64,000 nt of DNA from Marsupella aquatica (lineage: Eukaryota; Marchantiophyta): NCBI GenBank assembly GCA_973895155.1, contig OZ316892.1:24614001-24678000 (forward strand). Reading direction: 5' to 3'. The notes under the pieces were generated by a model. The model was given only the letters and a program-made list of their open reading frames with translations, made no database searches and was not told the DNA's origin. Every line of letters begins with the position of its first letter. Positions within the stretch are counted from its first letter, which is position 1. A program made the translations under genes and the position numbers. Positions 57,133-64,000 of the stretch are shown piece after piece.

Positions 57133-59182
57133 ATGCCAGGACCGTGGTCTTCATGGAGGAAGGTGATTAGTTGTAAGACGGACAGGGACCAGGTCATTCA
57201 GTCACAGCTAGCGTGCACACCTAGTCGACAGTCTCGTAAGCCATATCGAATAAGGAGCTGCTCGCGGTCATTTGCTAACCTGAGAGACGTTATTCACGGG
57301 AACACGCGGGTAGTTCACAAACAGTCAAGTCCGCCTTCTGGGCATATCAGTGAAGATGGTGGTGGTCAGAGACAGCTACAGCTACAGCTACAACTATCTT
57401 CCTCGGATGATTTCTTTCTCGATAATAGGAGTTCGAGCTGCGGCACACCTTCGGAGGCGGGTTCAGCTTATGGACGAAGCCTGTCACTGACCTCTACTCC
57501 GCTCTCGACGACCAGCTATAGTTACGTCCTCAGAGGCACTCCACTTCGAAAGCTTTCTAGTTGCTATGATTGTACCTTGGCTTACGAAACTTTAGATTCG
57601 ATGCAGTTGGTTTATCGAGATAACTCGATTCACGGTTCGTACTGCGGCTCACCCAGAGCGGGCTGTCTCAAATGTGGAGAATCGTTCAGCAAACCAGAAG
57701 CTCTCGAGCAACATCACATATCTCAGCATGCAGGTAACTTCTGCCTCTACCAAATGTTCCATACATAGCTTCCCCGACATACTGTCGGCGACTCAACATG
57801 TATATACACCTGGCTCAGGGAAAATTGTTCACTGGTCAATGTCAGAGTCTGAGCGAGCTCTTAATCGCGAATGTGTTTTGGAGCTAGCTTCTCATTTCGC
57901 CTGGTCGTACCTGTTGCTCTCGCTTGAACTACTTTGTCTGAAAAATCTAGAGCGGGTCAGGGCTTTCGGATAGCGCAAAGGAATTTGGCTTTCCCCTGCA
58001 GGACTTTCGTGTTCATTCCTGAATCGAAATGAGTATGGGAGAGCTGTCGATTCAAATTTGTCTGCAGCTTTCTGTAGCAGCCTTTTCGTTTTCATACTCA
58101 TAGATACCTCTTTACTTAACTGAGTTTGGGAGGATAGTTTCCGCTACGGGCCCCCAGAATTGTGACTTGTAGTGTCGACAATTACTGCGGAGGGAGCGCC
58201 TTTCCGGTGACAATTTGTTTCGATTACCGGGAAGATTTATAATTTTGTTTCCATTCTGGTCGTTCCGCTTCTCATTCGATCTTCTGTGACGTTTTCTCTA
58301 TACCAGTTGTCTAGTGGCACGGGTGAGAGGCCGATGCATCTCGTTACGTCTTTGAATGTGCATTTTTACAATTATTGCTGTTTGACCGAGACCGATTGAA
58401 AATACAGTCGTGGCCAACTCCGTCTAGTTCCTAACTGGATAGCTTATACTCCATAAACAACGTTTTCAACTGAACCTGTCTTTTTTCAATGTGCGTCTGG
58501 CATCAATGTGTATACCCGTGACATAGCTTGGTGTATATTCCCCACAGTGACGGAGCTGAACCGAGGAGATTCGTCTCGCAATGTAGTGGAGATAATATTT
58601 CGTACTAGCTGGCTCAAAAGGGAGATCCCGTGTGGAAGGATTGAAAGAATACTCAAAGTTCACAACACTCAAAAAACGGTTCAAAAGTTCGAGGAGTACA
58701 GGGATACGGTGAAGACCCGAGCTGCCAAGCTTCCCAAGAAGAACCCCCGGTGTATTGCGGACGGTAACGAGCTCCTGCGATTTTACGGCACTGTTTTGAT
58801 GTGCCATTTGGGGCACAACGGCTCAACAAACCTCTGCATGTTGCACAATTGTCACTGTTGCCAACTTATCAGGTCCGGGTTCAACGAAAGGAAGGAAAAT
58901 ATGAAAGGAGGTGGAATATACACTACAGCAACAAGCGGGAAGGCACATGATTCGGTAGTTCTCTCAGACGATGAGAGACTGAAGGGCAAGCGCGCAATGC
59001 TCGTATGTAGAGTCATTGCCGGGAGGACTCTTAAAGCTTCCGATAGCGGCGATCTGTTAAATCCTCCTAGCGGCTTTGACTCTCTTGTTGGCGATTCTGG
59101 GCCATACACGAACATTGATGAGCTTTTGGTGTTCAGCAGTAGATGCGTTTTACCGTGTTTTGTAGTTGTTTATAAATGTTAA
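57133..59182 (+). CDS. Plant C2H2 zinc-finger protein with PARP-like C-terminal half
   Basis: Two exons (57133-57733, 58548-59182) joined across an 814-bp GT-AG intron encode 411 residues. The N-terminus MPGPWSSWRKVISCK and SRSFANLRDVIHGN match a plant family related to Arabidopsis At4g27240/At5g54630 (recalled, not searched). The finger is C178-x2-C181-x12-H194-x4-H199, and the exon junction follows its last His directly. The second exon has the conserved GDSSRNVVEIIFRTSW, VHNTQKTVQKFEEYR, KLPKKNPRC and ADGNELLRFYGT blocks. The last resembles the HGT motif of PARP-type folds with Tyr for His, and GGGIYTTATSGKAHDS recalls the PARP GIYF region. A CAGCTA run (57372-57395) codes for alternating Gln-Leu. 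A nuclear or stress-related role is likely but unproven for the family. Confidence 0.92.
57372..57395 (+). repeat. In-frame CAGCTA hexanucleotide repeat coding Gln-Leu
   Basis: About four copies of cagcta inside exon 1 of the zinc-finger gene give QLQLQLQL, in a low-complexity segment between the DVIHG block and the finger. Its length probably varies between individuals. Confidence 0.85.
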
Positions 59183-60761
59183 TAGTGAAGCAGCCAGGTA
59201 CAGTAGGAGCCTCCTCTTACTTACGTTACTACTTTTCCGCCACACTCCAATTTTCGGCAGGTTGGGGAAAACCAATCTTGGCACACGGACGGGCGATGAT
59301 AAAATTTAGATCATGATTGTCGCACAGTAATTTGTACTTGTGAAAAGAAAAGGACTTCATAATTTTAGAGCCGAGTATATTACTTGTCCTCCTTACGGCT
59401 AAGCGACCGTCTCGCTTCAATCATCGATTGTCATGGCGGCAAGACGAATTTGTAAAGCAGTTATCCTCAGTTTCTCTTTCGTCTATGCGTGCAAGTTCGT
59501 CCTCTTCTGTGTTTATTTCTCATGTCTCCTCTTGCTCGATTTCTCTTGCGTTACCGAATGATAAACAGGGAATCCATGGTAGGTTACTATCCAATACATA
59601 AATAGTGTATCCTGCTATGCTCTCTTCGCATTTCGCAAGTATGCAGGCCTCATGTATTAAAACAATATCATTGACCCTTGCCTTGACCTTCGCTTGCTCC
59701 TGCCAATTTGCCACAATTCCGACTACGAAGCGGGTCGGGGGTCGCGACCGCCAAGCTCTCAGGTACTTACGTACCGAGCCGCCCGGCCGCATTTCGTCCT
59801 CATAGAATGGACGCTATTCCTGCAGCAGCTTCGTACCGGCGCCTCTTTCATGATGTACCGGCGCGCTTCTTCCATGTTCTCGACGCGGTTCTCTTTCACG
59901 GAGCTGCCTTCGAAATTTCTAAACGTGGTTAGTATTTTGTCACTCTTCCCGGTAAGCGCGTCTGCTTTAAAATATTGTACAGTGGTCGCAATGTTGTTCA
60001 ACTTAGTCCAAGAATCTCCCCGCAATCATTATTATCTCTATTCCACCCTGACCCTGTCTTTAGGCATTTGTGAACGTGTGAAGGACCTTCCTCGCCCAGC
60101 CACGTACTTCGCCCATGTGCGGCCTACTAGAACACCTACCTGCTCTACTCCTAAATGTGGAGTGTTCAACAACAGCAGTCAGCCAGAACTCGGCCGACAA
60201 ATCTAGCGTGTTACCTGGAGATTGACTTGTAATTTGATTGGGCGGGCAGAGATTTGGAGGACTACTACTTTCAACGCCAAGCTATGCATAAGATTCCTAC
60301 ATTCTGTTATCGAAGATATCAACTTACTTGCGCCCATTTGTTGGCTTTCCCACACTGTAGTGTCTGTTCCGAACTTACTGTTGCAATTTCGGGAGACTGC
60401 CAACAGACTCTGTGCCACTCCGCTGCACTGTTTTGTAGGGACGACCGACGACCGGACTAGGAAACAATGGCCGATGCATGGGCTGCCTTTTTGTGGTTGA
60501 ACAGGTGGTTAATTAGAGTATCTACACTAGTATGTCCTGGCTGTAGTGGGTGGGACAGTGTTGTTTCGGTGAACGAATTTAATGAAATCTTTCAAGGCAA
60601 AAGGAATGGGTTGATGGCCTCACGAGTCTAAATCTTCTCTAATTCATTTGAAACGACTTCGACAAATCTCTCGGGTTAAACGACAGTAAATCTATTCGCA
60701 TTGTGGAACCCAATGGTATTGTTCAGCGTCTGGTACTGACCACACAAGTTTGCGTACTGAG
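59183..60761. other. 3' flank of the zinc-finger gene, no supported gene
   Basis: Frames of 170 codons (+, 59694-60206) and 88-90 codons (-, 59520-60025) overlap, and none matches a domain I know. The minus frame at 59759-60025 is somewhat protein-like but lacks a clear start, splice partners or motif. I do not call a gene. Confidence 0.45.
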
Positions 60762-60920
60762 TGAGCTCATTCGGTCGAGATCGCACATCACAAGCCCGCA
60801 AAATCGTGCTCTGCCCGGAAGAGAGCACTGCTGCTGACACAGACGTTTGCGCACTGAGCTCATTCGGTCGAGATCGCACATTATAGGCCCGCAAAATCGT
60901 GCTCTGCCCGGACGAGAGCA
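60762..60920. repeat. 66-bp direct repeat, 93-bp spacing
   Basis: The unit tgagctcattcggtcgagatcgcaca...gcccgcaaaatcgtgctctgcccgga-gagagca occurs at 60762-60827 and 60855-60920 with only a few changes. Both copies are preceded by gtttgcg(t/c)actga. Confidence 0.9.
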
Positions 60921-63900
60921 TTTTAAAGCTGTGATTGACACATTCGTTCACAGCGTAAGAAGGCATGAATGATTGAATGCACCATGCTCCACGATCGCTC
61001 CAACGCTACTCCAGCCCCTCAATACCACACTGAGTTTGTTGAACTGACTTAGTCAGGTGACTCGGATTCTCCCGCCCCCATGTCTTCTAGACGTTTTGAG
61101 CCTCCCAACATTACACTGTCATTCCTCATGATTATGTTATTTTCTCCTGGGAGTCTGGGTCTGGGACCCTGTTCTGCTTCCTTTACACGTCAACGCACTC
61201 TGCCGGCCACAGCAATTCGCTGGCAGTGCGGCACTGTTCGGAAGCGTGGAGGAACAGTGGGCCAATCTGCTCTCTGGCAATTTTCTCATTCGAAGCCTTC
61301 ATGTACGCTCCTCTGTTTCACTGCTCAGGAAGGCTTTTCCCTTCGAGACAAAAAATATATGTGTGGCGCCCTCGCAATCTCGCATGGTCCGAGACGACGT
61401 GACTCGTGTTACCTTGACATGCCCCGAGTTGATTGATTCGTTTCAGCTGCACAGCCGCACTTTAATGTCGCATCATATTCAACGTGTGAGATCTGCGCTA
61501 ATAAGGCTAGACTACTTAGTACTTGATACCGTGGGGTACGGACTGAAAAACCCCATTGTACGTGAGAAAGAGTATAATCAATTGCATGCCTGCCAATTAG
61601 TAGGTCATGGCAAGAGGCCAAGTCGTCCGCCAAGACCAGTAGGAGCATCACTTTGTGTGCGAGATACCGGTAAATTGCTGTAGTATAACTCGGTCGGTTG
61701 TATCTGAAGCTGTGCCACCATGCAGGGCCCTCCTTTCTTTTTGCCAGATCTCTGGATCCATGACGGCCGATTAGTAATGGTGTACACTTGAACATAAATA
61801 TGACGAACGCCAGTTCCAAGACCAGCAAATTGGGTTCATTATTAGCATATTTCCCTGCGCGCGTGTGGAGATGCACTTTCTATGAGTATGACTGTACTCT
61901 GTACCACCTTGTCCAGATCAATCTCTATGGTACGACTACCTTCTCAGCCCTACGATAATCTTGAAGGCCCTGTTCTGACTTCTGAGTGCTGACCTATCTC
62001 TGACAAGGTACCAGTGCGTTGCTGGTTTTAGATATGCCTCGATAACTTACTGTGGAGCAATTTGGCATTGGCGTCGGCACAGCTGATGTTTGCGTGGGAG
62101 TATTTGAAAGGTTGTTGGTGATGTTGTTTGTCGTTGGTCTCGCAATTTGGCGAGGCGAGTGAGCTACATCAGTGGGCCGGCATTTCTGGTGAAACGTTAT
62201 GGCGCCTGAAAGAGGTCTCTGTTTCTCCTTGAGCGAAGCCAAGCAAGCATACCGTCAGCCAGTCCCAAATCCTTATTTGCGCATCCAGGTACAAAATAAT
62301 CGAGGTACAACTTTAACCTCAAGGTTTCATCAGCTGCTATTCGTCGATTCCTCCGCGTGTTCAGTGGCTGCCATGCCTGCAGACTGATATGGACCAAACC
62401 TTAGGAGTGAGGGTTGTTTCTATTGTTATACAATCAACAATCGCTATAGCTTCCTTTTCTTGAACATTCAACTTCGTGATGACAAAGAACTGACAATTGC
62501 TTTCGAGGAAAAAGTAAAAGAACTAAGGACTCAGGAGGCACTAGGCAGCCTTTCGAAGAGTCTACTGTACTGTATAGTGACCACTTGTCGGTGGATTCGG
62601 ACAAACAACCAACCCAACTCGAATGTTTGGGTCGTAAAGGCTGTGACCCTAAACCATGGTAGACTGTTAGACAAATTACTGTTGTACTGTAATTTTAGAA
62701 TTATAATCAAGTAATCGATTACGATATTACCAGCAAGTTTAATGGAGGCTTGGCCACAGAACTCCCAGTATTATTATTAAAGTATGCAAACCAGTTATAG
62801 TAATTTCTTGCTCTGGACAGTTGTCGAGCTCGGGTTCGATGCCAGCAGTCTTCTTCTCTCTGCAGTCAACTCAAGCACAATGTGTCATTGCTGTACATCG
62901 CTTGTGTACAGTCAATGAATTCATTGATACAGTACATCAGAATGATGTAACTGAGCTGAGCTATCAGAGAGAGGTGATCCACCTCTCGAAAGATCCACTC
63001 ATCATTGCCATCACCTTGTAATTCAATCCTAGACGACTAATTATAGAAACGAAACTTCGGAGACTAAGGAGAGAGTCAGTTTGTAGACTTGTTCCGGATT
63101 CGAGTATTTGGAACCCGATTGGAATCACTAAATCTAAAAGGGGCCACACAGGAGTGGCACATTTGCTTCGACCTAGATGAACTGAGGGAGAAGCGCGGAA
63201 GAAGGAAACGTTTCAAGGCGAGATACTCACGATATGCAATCCGTGGAAACTCCAATGTTTCCCAAGAAACTTTAGTTTAAGTACCATGACATGACACTAT
63301 GGAACTCTGAGATCAACGTCAAGTTAGTGAAGGCCAATAAGGGTTCACATGATTTCAAAAGAATCTCGTCATTAATTCATTTAAAGCACACTGGTGCTCT
63401 AATGATTACTGTACGCAAGAATTTTAAAGTAAATCATTTCAAAGCATTGTGCAATGTGCAATCAGGTAAAGCATCATTTCTAGGTTAGACGGCCATGAGT
63501 CATTCTGCAGAATAGTCCATCATTCTATGGTTGGTAGTCTCTTCATAAATGCTTTGAAGGCTATTGAATTCAGTGAACATTTCTCTCTCAGAGAACAACT
63601 GTAGCTCTTTATGTGTGACTTTCGGAGGTTGGCTCCGCTGAAGACCTGTACTTCAGAAGCACAGGACCAGCAAGACATCCCTTGAGTAAGCCTGAGCCGG
63701 AGAATTGGAACTTCCGTTCTCACCGAGCATTTCAGTGTTCAGACTTGCTGCATGGATACAACGCACCTGTGAATTTAGAACGAAGATATTCGCTTCCCTT
63801 CTAAACACACAAATAATCAAGATTGACTAGCTGTCAGACCACAAAAAACGCCTCCTATTTAAAGTTTTGGAGGTCATTATGATCAGTGAATTCAAGTGCT

Positions 63901-64000
63901 AGCATCTGATGAATGAGAAAATTCTACTTATGGATCGTGTGGACGAAACTATGGCAGTGTCGTACAGCCTTAGACGATCGGCGATCCGTTGACCGAGTAG
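60921..64000. other. Terminal stretch, no supported gene
   Basis: Frames up to 155 codons occur on both strands but show no recognisable domain or good splice context. A gene here may be present but not visible by eye. Confidence 0.45.

Noticed and set aside
57734-57973. Second zinc-finger reading frame past 57733
   Set aside because: It is read-through into the intron; the GT donor and the matching acceptor at 58547 restore the family sequence.
59520-60025. Possible minus-strand gene
   Set aside because: Protein-like in places but without start, splice pairs or any recognisable motif.
62820-62850. gggttcgatgcc as a tRNA T-arm
   Set aside because: No box A or paired arms around it.

Overview
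The window is nuclear DNA from a land plant. The genes have many short GT-AG introns and the intergenic space is A+T-rich and full of decayed repeats. One gene belongs to a plant-only C2H2 family (MPGPW start, SRSFANLRDVIHG block). A retroelement has the initiator-Met tRNA primer site typical of plant copia-type elements. The mix of a FAN-type BEACH/WD40 gene, a condensation-like acyltransferase and a front-end desaturase remnant suggests a seed-free plant (bryophyte, lycophyte or fern). That last step is inference; I cannot name the species.

Layout. (1) 0.9-4.5 kb and 15.2-18.8 kb are two same-strand copies of a 3.63-kb block holding a TruC/RluA-type pseudouridine synthase gene. The right copy is open in every exon I can place. 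The left copy has lost its 5' exons and carries a nonsense codon, a 23-nt deletion and several frameshifts. (2) Between them lie a T-poor stretch (4.9-6.2 kb), short tandem repeats, a frameshifted remnant of a cytochrome b5-fusion desaturase (8.5-9.0 kb), and a four-exon CoA-dependent acyltransferase-like gene (9.2-11.6 kb) without the usual HHxxxDG motif. (3) 19.9-23.4 kb holds a broken copy of a 2-oxoglutarate dioxygenase (2OGD) exon and then the full three-exon gene. That gene has a one-base frameshift in its last exon, and its second intron holds a tiny LTR retroelement (TRIM) whose 134-bp LTR contains tRNA-like Pol III boxes A and B. (4) 23.4-29.2 kb is mostly intergenic, with a perfect 23-bp-arm hairpin at 25.6 kb. 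(5) 29.2-38.2 kb is a 21-exon gene for a plant FAN/NSMAF homologue (GRAM/PH-like, BEACH, WD40; about 1160 residues). I followed its exons with phase agreement throughout. (6) 38.2-54.9 kb is repeat-rich and shows no recognisable gene. (7) 54.9-59.2 kb holds a GC-richer leader region and a two-exon C2H2 zinc-finger gene with a PARP-like C-terminal half. (8) 59.2-64 kb has no gene I can support.

The genes do not form a pathway. They are independent units for tRNA modification, acyl transfer, oxidation, membrane trafficking and a nuclear or stress factor. Splice sites were assigned by eye from GT/AG signals, reading frame and remembered family conservation. Transcripts were not available.
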